Positions 9,033 through 17,719 of a stretch of DNA of 64,000 nt are shown here, piece after piece. The stretch's first letter is position 1, and each line of letters begins with the position of its first letter. Made by a program: the position numbers and the translations under genes. The stretch is taken from positions 1,178,001-1,242,000 of the forward strand of contig NZ_JAIWZC010000001.1 in NCBI RefSeq assembly GCF_020297485.1, given 5' to 3'. This stretch comes from Enterocloster clostridioformis (GTDB lineage Bacteria > Bacillota > Clostridia > Lachnospirales > Lachnospiraceae). The notes beneath the pieces were generated by a model, which saw only the letters and a list, made by a program, of their open reading frames with translations, had not been told where the DNA came from and did not search any database.

Positions 9033-10541
9033 TTATAGGTATTTTGCACTGAGCCTTAAAAGTTCTTCCTGATTTGTCTCTTTTGTATTAACAATTCCGG
9101 AAAGACGTCCATTTGACATAACACCAATACGGTTTGTAATTCCGAGAATCTCCGGCATCTCAGAAGAAACAACGATGATTGTCTTCCCCTGCTTCGCCAT
9201 ATTGATGATAAGCTCATATATTTCATACTTTGCGCCCACGTCGATTCCTCGTGTAGGTTCGTCCATCATAAACACCTGCGGACTGCGCTCCAGCCACTTT
9301 CCGAAAATGACCTTCTGTTGATTTCCGCCGGAAAGGCTGGAAATCATATCGTCGGGGCCCATGCACTTGGTGTGCATGATCTTGATTTCGTTTGACGTGG
9401 CCTTTATCATCTTTGCATCGGAAAGCGCTATGCCCGACATATACTGCTGCAGATTGGCAATGGTGGTATTAAAGGTAAGGTCCCCTTTTAAAAACAGGCC
9501 ATTTGCCTTCCGCTCCTCGGTAATCATGGCAAAACCATGCTCCATGGCTTCCTTTGCGCTGCTGAAATTCATAAGACGGTTATTAAAATAAACACGTCCC
9601 GCCGCTCTGGTGCGGACACCAAAGATTGTTTCCAGAAGTTCCGTGCGCCCTGCTCCTACCAGACCGTACAGCCCGAATATTTCTCCTTCTTTTACGTCAA
9701 ATGAAACATCCTGCAAGTGAGGCTCAAACTTTGTGGACAGATTCTGGATGGACAGAATCACATCACCGGGGGTATTGTCAACAGGCGGGAACCGGTTATC
9801 AAGGGAACGGCCGACCATTGCCGCAATCAGCTCATTCATGTTTGCATCCTTGGTGCTCTTTGTCATAACCAGATTGCCGTCCCGAAGCACTGATATCTCA
9901 TCGCAGATTTCAAAAATCTCATCCATCTTGTGGGAAATATAAATCAGGGCGATTCCCTGCTCCTTTAACATCCTCATCATCTCGAAGAGCTTATTAACCT
10001 CCTGCACGGTCAGGGAGGATGTAGGCTCATCCAGAACAATCACCCTTGAATTGTAGGAGATGGCCTTGGCGATTTCGCACATCTGCCTCTGTGATACGGA
10101 CATGCGGCTCATGGGCTGAGTGAGGTTAACGGTCATTCCCAATTTTCTAAAGAGCTCGGCTGCTTCCTTTTTCATCCTGCCTTCATCAATTACACCCATG
10201 GAATTGACCGGATAACGTCCGAGGAATAAATTGTCAATTACATTCCGTTCCAGACACTGATTCAATTCCTGGTGAACCATTGCAATGCCGTTTTCAAGAG
10301 CATCCTTTGGTCCGGAAAAGCTTACTTCCCTGCCGTTCAGGAAGATATTTCCCTCGTCTTTCTGGTAGGTGCCGAAAAGGCACTTCATCATGGTTGACTT
10401 ACCAGCTCCGTTCTCACCCATAAGCCCCATAACGGTTCCGCGCTTCACATCCAGGCTGATATGGTCCAGAACTCTGTTCCGGCCGAAGGACTTGCTCATA
10501 CCGCGTATTGATAAGACGATATCATCTTTCTTATCTGCCAT
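9033..10541 (-). CDS. mglA: Galactose/methylgalactoside-type ABC transporter ATPase
   Basis: Double-ATPase subunit energising sugar import through MglC. The 502 residues hold two ABC domains. The first has Walker A GENGAGKST and Walker B VIVLDEPTSSL. The second has GLVGAGRTE in place of a full Walker A, which is usual for MglA/RbsA-type proteins, plus signature LSGGNQQK and MDEPTRGIDVG. It sits between mglB and mglC; a strong hairpin separates it from mglB, consistent with lower expression of the ATPase and permease than of the binding protein. Confidence 0.95.
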   Translation of the reverse strand: MADKKDDIVLSIRGMSKSFGRNRVLDHISLDVKRGTVMGLMGENGAGKSTMMKCLFGTYQKDEGNIFLNGREVSFSGPKDALENGIAMVHQELNQCLERNVIDNLFLGRYPVNSMGVIDEGRMKKEAAELFRKLGMTVNLTQPMSRMSVSQRQMCEIAKAISYNSRVIVLDEPTSSLTVQEVNKLFEMMRMLKEQGIALIYISHKMDEIFEICDEISVLRDGNLVMTKSTKDANMNELIAAMVGRSLDNRFPPVDNTPGDVILSIQNLSTKFEPHLQDVSFDVKEGEIFGLYGLVGAGRTELLETIFGVRTRAAGRVYFNNRLMNFSSAKEAMEHGFAMITEERKANGLFLKGDLTFNTTIANLQQYMSGIALSDAKMIKATSNEIKIMHTKCMGPDDMISSLSGGNQQKVIFGKWLERSPQVFMMDEPTRGIDVGAKYEIYELIINMAKQGKTIIVVSSEMPEILGITNRIGVMSNGRLSGIVNTKETNQEELLRLSAKYL

Positions 10542-10584
10542 TATTTTACTCCTGTATATGTAGATTGATAGGTTTCAATTTTAA

Positions 10585-10612
10585 TATTAGGGAGAATTTC
10601 TTCTCCCTAATA
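10585..10612 (-). terminator. Intercistronic hairpin between mglB and mglA
   Basis: A perfect 12-bp stem (10585-10596 with 10601-10612; core TTAGGGAGAA / TTCTCCCTAA) closed by a 4-nt loop, followed on the minus strand by an AT-rich TATTAAAATT stretch. It is probably a partial terminator or 3'-stabilising structure that raises mglB mRNA over mglAC. Confidence 0.65.
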
Positions 10613-10638
10613 ACAGTACATCTTTATTTCAATGAATA

Positions 10639-11979
10639 TTACTGCTCAAGCAGAGATGTGTATGAAGCTGCATTGTCTGTCTTAACCATGTTGATGGCAA
10701 ATGCGTCATACTGGCTTGGATTTCCAAGACGGTTTGTAATATTGGACTCTGTCTGCCCGTCGCCGCCGATGTAGTCAACCTTAAGGTTGAGAAGCTTATC
10801 GTATTTCTGAAGCAGAGGCTGATAGGTCGATCCAAGGAAGTTATCAGCTGAGTTGTAGATATTCAGCCATACATTCTTTGTGGCATGGGCAGCCTCATCC
10901 AGCTGATTGGATACAGGTGCGTATACCATTGTGGAATCTGTGAAATCTGTATAATTTTCAGCGGTAACAGCAACGTTCAGTGCGTAGTAGGAACGCTCAT
11001 CTGCCTTGTAAACATATACATCAGAACTCAGGACATTGCCTGCATCGTCTGCTGTGCCGATACCTGTATCAATATCAACTCCGTCCAGTGCGTTGCGCAG
11101 TACGCGAAGAGTCAGGTAAGCCTGTACGTCTGCATGCTGGCTGATAGTGCCGCCGTAGCCCTCTGCGATAGCTGCTACTGCGTCGCTGTTTGCGTCATAG
11201 CCAAATGTAGGAACCTTGTTGTCCTTGGACCATGCGTTGAACATGGACATGCCCATACCGTCGTTATTGGATGCAACAACATCAATCTGATCGCCAAAAG
11301 AGGAAGACCATGTGCCGATTGCATTGCCTGCTGTGGCAGCATCCCATGTAGCTCCTGCGGAGTTCTTCATCTCCTGGGAAGCAAGCTCACGGACAACGTA
11401 TGTCTTTCCGCCAACTTCGATGGAGCCGTCCTGTACAACCGTTGCTGTACCGTCTGCGTTTGTACCAACAGGATCGCTGTTGACGCTGCCGTCTTTCTCT
11501 ACCGCGGTGCCGAGAGCCTTGCGGATACCTCTTGTACGTGCGATAGAGTCGTTATGTCCGATGTCTCCGATTGCCAGAACGTAGCCGATGATTCCGTCGC
11601 CGTTACGGTCAATTGAGTCGATGTTCTTCTCGATGTAGTCCTTAACCATGATTCCCTGAAGCTCAGCACCCTGGTTTGCGTCGAACCCTACATAATATGT
11701 ATCCTTATTGAAATTCAGGGCTGTCATATCAAGCTGTCCTGTAGCACTGCTGGATGGCTGGCGGTTGAACCATACTAAAGGCTTATCCTTGTTTGCCACC
11801 TCTGCGCCTGCTTCCGGTGCCGCTGCCGTGTCTGCCGCGGTTGTGTCTGCTGCTGCCTCGGTTGTGGTATCCCCTGCAGCTGCTGTGGTTGGTGCTTCCG
11901 TTGGCTTGCTGCCGCCTCCGCAGGCAACCAGTGATAATGCCATGGAACACGCAAGAGCAACACTTAATGCTTTCTTCAT
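10639..11979 (-). CDS. mglB: Galactose-type sugar-binding lipoprotein, apparently circularly permuted
   Basis: Extracellular lipoprotein that delivers sugar to MglAC. The signal peptide ends in lipobox LVAC (Cys20), then an Ala/Thr-rich linker to about residue 63. The folded part starts at KPLVWFNRQP (67-75), which matches the fourth strand of MglB (VPVVFFNKEP). The galactose-binding-protein Ca-loop equivalent DRNGDGII is at 124-131, and VVASNND at 234-240 matches VVIANND. The first strands of the normal fold are instead at the C-terminus: NVWLNIYNSADNFLGS (369-384), LKVDYIGGDGQTES, and YDAFAINMVKTDNA to 446. Thus canonical residues 1-80 have moved to the end. A conventional-order relative is encoded at 12138. 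It has its own promoter. Confidence 0.93.
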   Translation of the reverse strand: MKKALSVALACSMALSLVACGGGSKPTEAPTTAAAGDTTTEAAADTTAADTAAAPEAGAEVANKDKPLVWFNRQPSSSATGQLDMTALNFNKDTYYVGFDANQGAELQGIMVKDYIEKNIDSIDRNGDGIIGYVLAIGDIGHNDSIARTRGIRKALGTAVEKDGSVNSDPVGTNADGTATVVQDGSIEVGGKTYVVRELASQEMKNSAGATWDAATAGNAIGTWSSSFGDQIDVVASNNDGMGMSMFNAWSKDNKVPTFGYDANSDAVAAIAEGYGGTISQHADVQAYLTLRVLRNALDGVDIDTGIGTADDAGNVLSSDVYVYKADERSYYALNVAVTAENYTDFTDSTMVYAPVSNQLDEAAHATKNVWLNIYNSADNFLGSTYQPLLQKYDKLLNLKVDYIGGDGQTESNITNRLGNPSQYDAFAINMVKTDNAASYTSLLEQ

Positions 11980-12038
11980 TTTTAATTCCTCCCTTATAGT
12001 TTTGTTGTCTTTGGTTGTTTTTGCTTAACAACAAGATT

Positions 12039-12067
12039 ATTATACGACCCGGTTGTGCATTTTTCCA
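12039..12067 (-). promoter_or_regulatory. Promoter of mglBAC
   Basis: Minus-strand TATAAT (12039-12044) lies 17 bp from TGGAAA (12062-12067, 4 of 6 consensus). It is about 60 nt upstream of the mglB ATG, which has AAGGGAGG as ribosome site. This makes mglBAC a unit separable from the upstream sensor genes. Confidence 0.6.
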
Positions 12068-12137
12068 TATGATTTTTATAGAATGATTATAAAATTTCTT
12101 CGATTTTATCTTTTTCCGTCGGTGTTTTTATGATACA

Positions 12138-13190
12138 TCACTGGTTTTTAAGCAATTTTGCCTCAGCCTGGGTCAAAGCCCTCTGTGGGCACCAGTAATA
12201 ATTTCCATCCAGCTGAGGCACCCTGTCCTTTGGAGCCTGGTTCAGGGACAGGCTCCAGGCAATGTCAAATATGACCCGGGAATAGCGTTCCTTATCTGAT
12301 TCCACTGTGCCGAAAAGATATCCTTCCTCCAGGGCCTTTATGCCCACAGGGGTGCCGTCAATCCCCACCACCTTGATGGAATTGGCCCCGATTCCGGCCC
12401 GGTTTATGGCGTCAATGGCTCCCAGGGCCATGTCGTCGTTGTTGCTGACCACCAGTTCAATCTGGCCCGTATACTCCTTCAGCCACTGCTCCATCAGGGC
12501 TGATGCCTGGCTTCTGTCCCAGTTGGCGATTCCTCCCGTAATCTTCTCCAAAGGTACGCCCCCGTCCTTTAAGGTCTGGATGGACCACTCCGTGCGGATC
12601 AGGGAGTCCTGATGGCTGGTTTCCCCTTCCAGAAGCACATAGCTTACCAGTCCGTTGCCGTTGGCGTCCAGGGTTCGTGTATCCTGATTATAGGCATCCA
12701 CCAGGATGTCTCCCTGGAGCACGGCGGATTCCTTGGCGTCCGCTCCCACGTAGTACAGCTTTTCCCAGCGGTTCATGTCCTCCTCCACCGGCTCCCGGTT
12801 AAAGAACACCACCGGAGTTCCTGCATCCATGGCCTTGTCTATGATGATGGATGCCGACGAACGGTCCACGCTGTTGATGCACAGGGCATCGCAGCCCAGG
12901 GAGATCAGACGCTCCACCTGGCTGTTCTGGGTATTCTGGCTCCCCTTGGCGTCCATGATATCCAACTTCACCTTGATCCCTGTTTCCTGTTCATATTCCT
13001 TTGCCCTGTCCTCCAGGCCGGAGCGCAGGGTACCGATGAAGGTGTCGTCCCCCCGGTAGAGCAGAACCCCGATGCGGATGGAGTTCTTATCCATCTGCCG
13101 CCCGTTTTCCCTTCCCATGTACTGCCACACCCCTATGAGGACAGCCGCTCCCATACAGGCTGCCAATAGATACATCCAATTCCGTTTCAC
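12138..13190 (-). CDS. Membrane-anchored sugar-binding protein, MglB-like in normal order
   Basis: Periplasmic-binding-protein fold (Peripla_BP_4) close to MglB. An uncleaved-looking N-terminal membrane helix (LLAACMGAAVLIGVWQYMG) replaces a lipobox; Cys12 is followed by MG but lacks a convincing lipobox. The fold is in conventional order: IRIGVLLYRGDDTF, DALCINSVDRSS, TPVVFFNREP, the Ca-loop-like LDANGNGLVSYV, and VVSNNDDMA. The 350-residue protein is encoded between the histidine kinase operon and mglB, so an extracellular sugar-presenting role for the kinase is more likely than transport. That role is inferred from position only. Confidence 0.85.
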   Translation of the reverse strand: MKRNWMYLLAACMGAAVLIGVWQYMGRENGRQMDKNSIRIGVLLYRGDDTFIGTLRSGLEDRAKEYEQETGIKVKLDIMDAKGSQNTQNSQVERLISLGCDALCINSVDRSSASIIIDKAMDAGTPVVFFNREPVEEDMNRWEKLYYVGADAKESAVLQGDILVDAYNQDTRTLDANGNGLVSYVLLEGETSHQDSLIRTEWSIQTLKDGGVPLEKITGGIANWDRSQASALMEQWLKEYTGQIELVVSNNDDMALGAIDAINRAGIGANSIKVVGIDGTPVGIKALEEGYLFGTVESDKERYSRVIFDIAWSLSLNQAPKDRVPQLDGNYYWCPQRALTQAEAKLLKNQ

Positions 13191-13241
13191 CGCAATGCCC
13201 CTTTCCTTACCTTATTACGTTTCTTTTCATCACAACTGCCC

Positions 13242-14213
13242 TTACTCAATGGGATAGAGCATTTTCTCGTATGCCTTATCCCTCAGCTTATCCTCATCCA
13301 CATAGATGGCCTCCAGCACGGTGTTCTGCTTTTGGCGCGTGCCCTGGATAGCTTCCACTGCCTGCTTCACGCTTAAATATCCCTCGTCAAACTGGTCATA
13401 GGCAGTCAGCCCTGTGACAATTCCCTTGTCCAGGGCCCTGAGCAGTGATGTGGTGCTTCCGGCGCCGTAGAGTCCCGCCACCCTGCCCTGGTATATGGTG
13501 TTTTCCTCCAGTATCCGGGTGGCCTGGTCCAGCGACTGCACATCCAGTGCTATAATGGTAATCCTGCCGCCTCCGGGAGCGTCTGTTTCCTGTATGGCCT
13601 GACGGTATGTGTCCTGGTTTTTCCTCTCAATGAGCCGGTAATGATACCCCTGCTCATCCAGCACAGTCCTGACCCCCTCGTAGACCCAGGCACTGTCCCC
13701 ATAGTCCAGCCCCCCGCAAAAGAGATAGACCGGCACATCCCTGGGTGCCTGGGAAGCCGCCGCCTCTCCCAGCAGCCTTCCAATCTCCCTGCCGTCCGCG
13801 CCGATGGTATCCAAAGCTGTGCCCTCATCCGGAGACTGGCCCAGAAGGATGACGGGGCAGCCGGGGTTCATATCCTCCAATTTTCTTACCGCCTCCTCAG
13901 GCTTTACCGGAGCCAGGATCACAGCCCTGGTACCGTCCCTGATTTCCCGTTTTACCAGCTCCATCTGCTGGGCCTGGTCATGGTCGGCATAAAGGGTGAT
14001 GAAGCTGACATCCCCATGGAACTCCACCGCGGCCTGGTCCATACCCTTTTTGAAATTCACATAATAGTCGTCGTTGTCCCCCTCTATGATGACGGAAATC
14101 GGATATACCTCGATTTTCTTTTCCTTGATAATCAGATCCGTGGAGGACATCAAAAACAGCAGGATCAGGATGCCGGCCCATATGCACCAGAGTATTTTTC
14201 CTTTATTTAACAT
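13242..14213 (-). CDS. Membrane-anchored periplasmic-binding-protein-like sensor component
   Basis: A 323-residue protein with one N-terminal membrane helix (ILWCIWAGILILLFLMSS) followed by a LacI/ribose-binding-like two-lobe domain: VYPISVIIEGDNDDYY, AVILAPVKPEEA, CPVILLGQSPDEG, and ITIIALDVQSLDQA. Its start overlaps the kinase stop by 11 nt, indicating translational coupling. Substrate-binding proteins encoded with YesM-type kinases commonly act as extracellular sensing partners; that assignment here is inference. The closest alternative is a simple ABC binding protein, but no partner permease is adjacent. Confidence 0.8.
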   Translation of the reverse strand: MLNKGKILWCIWAGILILLFLMSSTDLIIKEKKIEVYPISVIIEGDNDDYYVNFKKGMDQAAVEFHGDVSFITLYADHDQAQQMELVKREIRDGTRAVILAPVKPEEAVRKLEDMNPGCPVILLGQSPDEGTALDTIGADGREIGRLLGEAAASQAPRDVPVYLFCGGLDYGDSAWVYEGVRTVLDEQGYHYRLIERKNQDTYRQAIQETDAPGGGRITIIALDVQSLDQATRILEENTIYQGRVAGLYGAGSTTSLLRALDKGIVTGLTAYDQFDEGYLSVKQAVEAIQGTRQKQNTVLEAIYVDEDKLRDKAYEKMLYPIE

Positions 14214-15999
14214 AGGCTCCCTCTTTCTTTACTTCCCCGTAGGGGATGGCCGGCAGACGGGCCGTGACCGTGGTCCCCTCATCCGGCTCCGACTGGATTT
14301 CCAGTCCGTAGCCATTTCCAAAATACAGACGGATACGCTGGTGGACATTCTTCACTCCGATACCGGATCCCCTGCCCGACGGCACATGGTCCGTGTCCCC
14401 GAACAGCCGTTTCACCTGCTCCCGTGTCATCCCCAGGCCGTTGTCCGAGACACTCATGAATAAATCCTTGTCCTGACGCCATGCCCGGATACGGATTTCC
14501 CCGTCGCCGTCCATGAATTCCATGCCGTGATAGATGGCATTTTCCACCAGAGGCTGGAGGATAAGCTTGAGACTGGCCAGGTCAAGGACCTCATCCTCTG
14601 CTTCCACGGTATAGGTAAACTTATTTTTATAGCGCATGTGCTGAATCATAAGGTAGTTGCGCACATGCTCCAGCTCATCCCTGACAGCTATAATGCTTTT
14701 TCCCCTGCTGAGGCTGATTCGGAAAAACCTGGCCAGGGCCGTCACGACCCGCACCGCGTCGGTCAGGTTCTCATTTTCAATCATCCACACAATAATATCC
14801 AGGGTGTTATATAGGAAATGGGGGTTAATCTGCGCCTGGAGGGTGTCGAACTCGCTCTTTCGCTTGGATTCATGCTCCGCCACAATATCGTCCATAAGCC
14901 GCCCTATCTGCCGGGCCATGTTTTGTATGGAATTGCCCAGATGCTGTATCTCGTAGGAACCTCCGCTCCTGACCTCTGTCTCCAGATTGCCTGCCTCAAT
15001 TTCATTGACGGATTTCTCCAGCTCCTTGATGGGGTCCGTTATCCTGGAGGAGATATAGGAATTGATGATGGTCATGATAAAAAGGACAAAGGCAATCATG
15101 AAAATTACCAGAAGCTTTGTCTTGATATTGTTGAGGGACACGCCGTCAAGAGGCGTCACCCCCACCACCTTCCAGCCTGTGTATCCCACGGTCTTAACCG
15201 TGACGGTCCGTTCCTCCCCGTCCACGGTCTGACGGTAATTGCCGTCCCTGAGTCCGGATACCTCCAGGTTGTTCTCCCGGACGATTCCCGAGTCAATAAG
15301 CTGGGCCTGGGGGTGGTATATGATTTCCCCGCTGCTGCTGATTAAGTAGACATAGCCTCCGTTTCCCAGATTTACCCCGTCAAAGAGCTGCTCCAGACTG
15401 CTGTAGCGTATGTCAATCAGCAGGACTCCCTGGTCCGTGGAAGGTCCCTGGGTGATTTCCACTGCCCTTGACAGGGAAATGACCCACCGGTATTGGTTCT
15501 CGCTGCCGTCAAAGATGTACTGGACATGGGGCGTGGAGAAATGCATATTCTCCGTTTTCTCCAGGGTGGAGGTAAACCAGTTTTCCCCGGTGACATCCAC
15601 ATTAGTCTTAAGGCGGGCAGCAGGCACGGCTTCCAGCAGCTTTCCTTCCTTGGACAAAAGGGCAATATTCTCCACATTGTCCTTGTTGTTGTCATAGAGA
15701 AGGGTCATCTCGCTTCCGATGGATCCGCTGGCCAGGTCCGCGTTCTTGACCACCCCGTAGTACAGGGAATCAGACAGCTTCATTACGGTCCGCAGGTAAT
15801 CCTCCATGGACCGGGTGATCTGATTAATCAGTATCTGGTTCTCCTCCCGGATGGTGGCGGACATCTGGCCCGACAGCCTGGAATACAGGGAAATGCCTAT
15901 GAATATACTGGCGGCCAGGGCCGTCAGCGTAAAGTAGATGAATATGATATACCGTATACTGGCCTTCTGCAGCTTAACCCTCTGCTTTTCAAACAACAT
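14203..15999 (-). CDS. YesM-type sensor histidine kinase
   Basis: Membrane sensor kinase. From the chosen start MLFEKQRV: TM1 about 17-38, extracellular Cache-like sensor domain 40-290, TM2 about 292-314, HAMP 316-370, His_kinase domain with phospho-acceptor His394 in INPHFLYNTL, and a HATPase domain ending the protein (NPxF-type kinase, YesM/LytS class). The ATG at 15999 has AAAGGAG 8 nt upstream; an in-frame ATG 40 codons earlier overlaps the regulator gene and lacks such a site. It partners the AraC-type regulator immediately upstream. Confidence 0.92.
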   Translation of the reverse strand: MLFEKQRVKLQKASIRYIIFIYFTLTALAASIFIGISLYSRLSGQMSATIREENQILINQITRSMEDYLRTVMKLSDSLYYGVVKNADLASGSIGSEMTLLYDNNKDNVENIALLSKEGKLLEAVPAARLKTNVDVTGENWFTSTLEKTENMHFSTPHVQYIFDGSENQYRWVISLSRAVEITQGPSTDQGVLLIDIRYSSLEQLFDGVNLGNGGYVYLISSSGEIIYHPQAQLIDSGIVRENNLEVSGLRDGNYRQTVDGEERTVTVKTVGYTGWKVVGVTPLDGVSLNNIKTKLLVIFMIAFVLFIMTIINSYISSRITDPIKELEKSVNEIEAGNLETEVRSGGSYEIQHLGNSIQNMARQIGRLMDDIVAEHESKRKSEFDTLQAQINPHFLYNTLDIIVWMIENENLTDAVRVVTALARFFRISLSRGKSIIAVRDELEHVRNYLMIQHMRYKNKFTYTVEAEDEVLDLASLKLILQPLVENAIYHGMEFMDGDGEIRIRAWRQDKDLFMSVSDNGLGMTREQVKRLFGDTDHVPSGRGSGIGVKNVHQRIRLYFGNGYGLEIQSEPDEGTTVTARLPAIPYGEVKKEGAYVK

Positions 16000-16063
16000 G
16001 TCCCCTGCTCCTTTACGCTGCCTGCCCCTTCCCGCCATAAGCGGCACCGCAGGCCTGTTGTAT

Positions 16064-17701
16064 CTATTTTGCCCCTCTGAACTTGGTGGGCGAGACCCCG
16101 AAACGCTTCTTAAACACATAGCTGAAATAATTCTGCTCCTGGTATCCCACCTTGGCCGCTATGACATAGGTCTTGTCATCGGTCTTGTTGAGAAGCTCCA
16201 CTGCCTTGTCCAGGCGGACCTGGGTCAGGTAGGCGGTATATGCCTGCCCTGTCTCCTTCTTGAACATGGTGGAGAAATAGGCCGGGCTCATGTGCAGCTG
16301 GCGGCATATCTTCTCCACGGATAAATCCGGGTCCTGGTAATTGTCAATAATATATTCCCTGGCCTTCTGGATGACCTGCTTCATGGTATTATCCCGCTCC
16401 CGGTTCATGGCCTGGTTCATCCTGAGGGCGGCCGAGAGAAGCCAGTGGGCAAAGTCCTCCTTTTTCATCATCCTGGGTATGACGGCAAAGGTATCCCCCT
16501 GCTCCTCCCCCTCCTCCGTCAGCTGTTCCAGGTCCAGGTCATACTGCTGAATCAGCTGGACAATGGAGCTGGACACGCTGAGCATATATGCCTGGCACTG
16601 CCTGAAATGCACCTTTGCATCGCTCATTTTATCCATGACCGCCTGTACTGCTTCCTCTATCTTCTCCCTGGGGCCGAACTTGATGGCCGCAATGAGTTCC
16701 GCTTCGTCCTTGCTGTCAAAACTCAGCTTTCCCCCGCTTACAGGCTCCACGTCATTGATGTAGATGGTGCTTCCCGCTCCCACGATGGCCTTATAGCCAA
16801 GGGCGTCCACGGCCGCCTTATAGGAGCCGCTGATCTCCCCCAGGTCCTGGCAGCTGTGGCCGATGCCAATGGTGATGGGCACCTCCAGAATCTTCTTTGT
16901 CTCCTTGCAGATATCCCCCAGAACGTCAATCAGTCCTGTCTGGCTGTTATCCTCATCAATGGCAGCAATAAGGGCCAGCTCAGACCAGGAGGTCCTGGAG
17001 GAAGTGAATACGGAAGAACGGCAATAGTTCCCCAGCTTCTCCTCCACTATCTGCATGACGGAAATGGGAATCAGGTCCCTCTCCTTGTGGAGAGGCAGCA
17101 TATTCCCCTCCCGGATCTCCTCCGGCTCTATGTCAATGGCCGCGGCCACCCACTTCTTGGCTCCTGCCAGCGGGATATCATACTCAGCCAGCTTTTCCTT
17201 AAGTACATTTCCGGGCACAGTGCTTCCCACCAGCTCGTTTAAAAACTGGTCCCTGAGAATGGGAAGGCTGCGAATATAATTTTCACGCAGCAGGCTCACA
17301 TTCCTTTTCTGCTCGATCTCATCGTCCAGGTTGGATTTGATGCGCTTTAAGATGGCAGTCAGCTCCTCCACATTCACAGGCTTCAGGATGTACTCCGTCA
17401 CATTCAGCTTTATGGCCTGCTTGGCATACTCAAAATCATCGTAGCCTGAAAAAATCACGATTTTAACCGAGGGATATTTCTGCCTCACCCGTTCAGCCAG
17501 GGAAAGGCCGTCCATAAAGGGCATCCTGATGTCCGTCAGTATCAGGTCCGGCTCCAGGGCCTCCACTTTCTCCAGGGCCTCCTCCCCGTTTTCCGCATCC
17601 CCAACCACGCAGAAACCGGCTCCCCTCCAGTCAATTTTCCTGATGATACTCTGCCTGACCTCTTCCTCGTCGTCCACCAGTATGATACGGTATAAATCCA
17701 T
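16064..17701 (-). CDS. YesN-type response regulator with AraC DNA-binding domain
   Basis: Cytoplasmic transcription regulator. The receiver domain (1-120) has Asp10/Asp11 and phospho-acceptor Asp57 in LILTDIRMPFMDG, with the conserved Lys in YILKPVN. The long middle region (about 130-430) is typical of YesN proteins. The C-terminal AraC-type double helix-turn-helix (about 440-545) includes KICRQLHMSPAYFSTMFKKE and VGYQEQNYFSYVFKKRFGVSP. It lies between pectinesterase and the YesM kinase, and most likely drives this locus and perhaps mglBAC. Confidence 0.94.
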   Translation of the reverse strand: MDLYRIILVDDEEEVRQSIIRKIDWRGAGFCVVGDAENGEEALEKVEALEPDLILTDIRMPFMDGLSLAERVRQKYPSVKIVIFSGYDDFEYAKQAIKLNVTEYILKPVNVEELTAILKRIKSNLDDEIEQKRNVSLLRENYIRSLPILRDQFLNELVGSTVPGNVLKEKLAEYDIPLAGAKKWVAAAIDIEPEEIREGNMLPLHKERDLIPISVMQIVEEKLGNYCRSSVFTSSRTSWSELALIAAIDEDNSQTGLIDVLGDICKETKKILEVPITIGIGHSCQDLGEISGSYKAAVDALGYKAIVGAGSTIYINDVEPVSGGKLSFDSKDEAELIAAIKFGPREKIEEAVQAVMDKMSDAKVHFRQCQAYMLSVSSSIVQLIQQYDLDLEQLTEEGEEQGDTFAVIPRMMKKEDFAHWLLSAALRMNQAMNRERDNTMKQVIQKAREYIIDNYQDPDLSVEKICRQLHMSPAYFSTMFKKETGQAYTAYLTQVRLDKAVELLNKTDDKTYVIAAKVGYQEQNYFSYVFKKRFGVSPTKFRGAK

Positions 17702-17719
17702 ACGTTTATCCCTTCCTTC

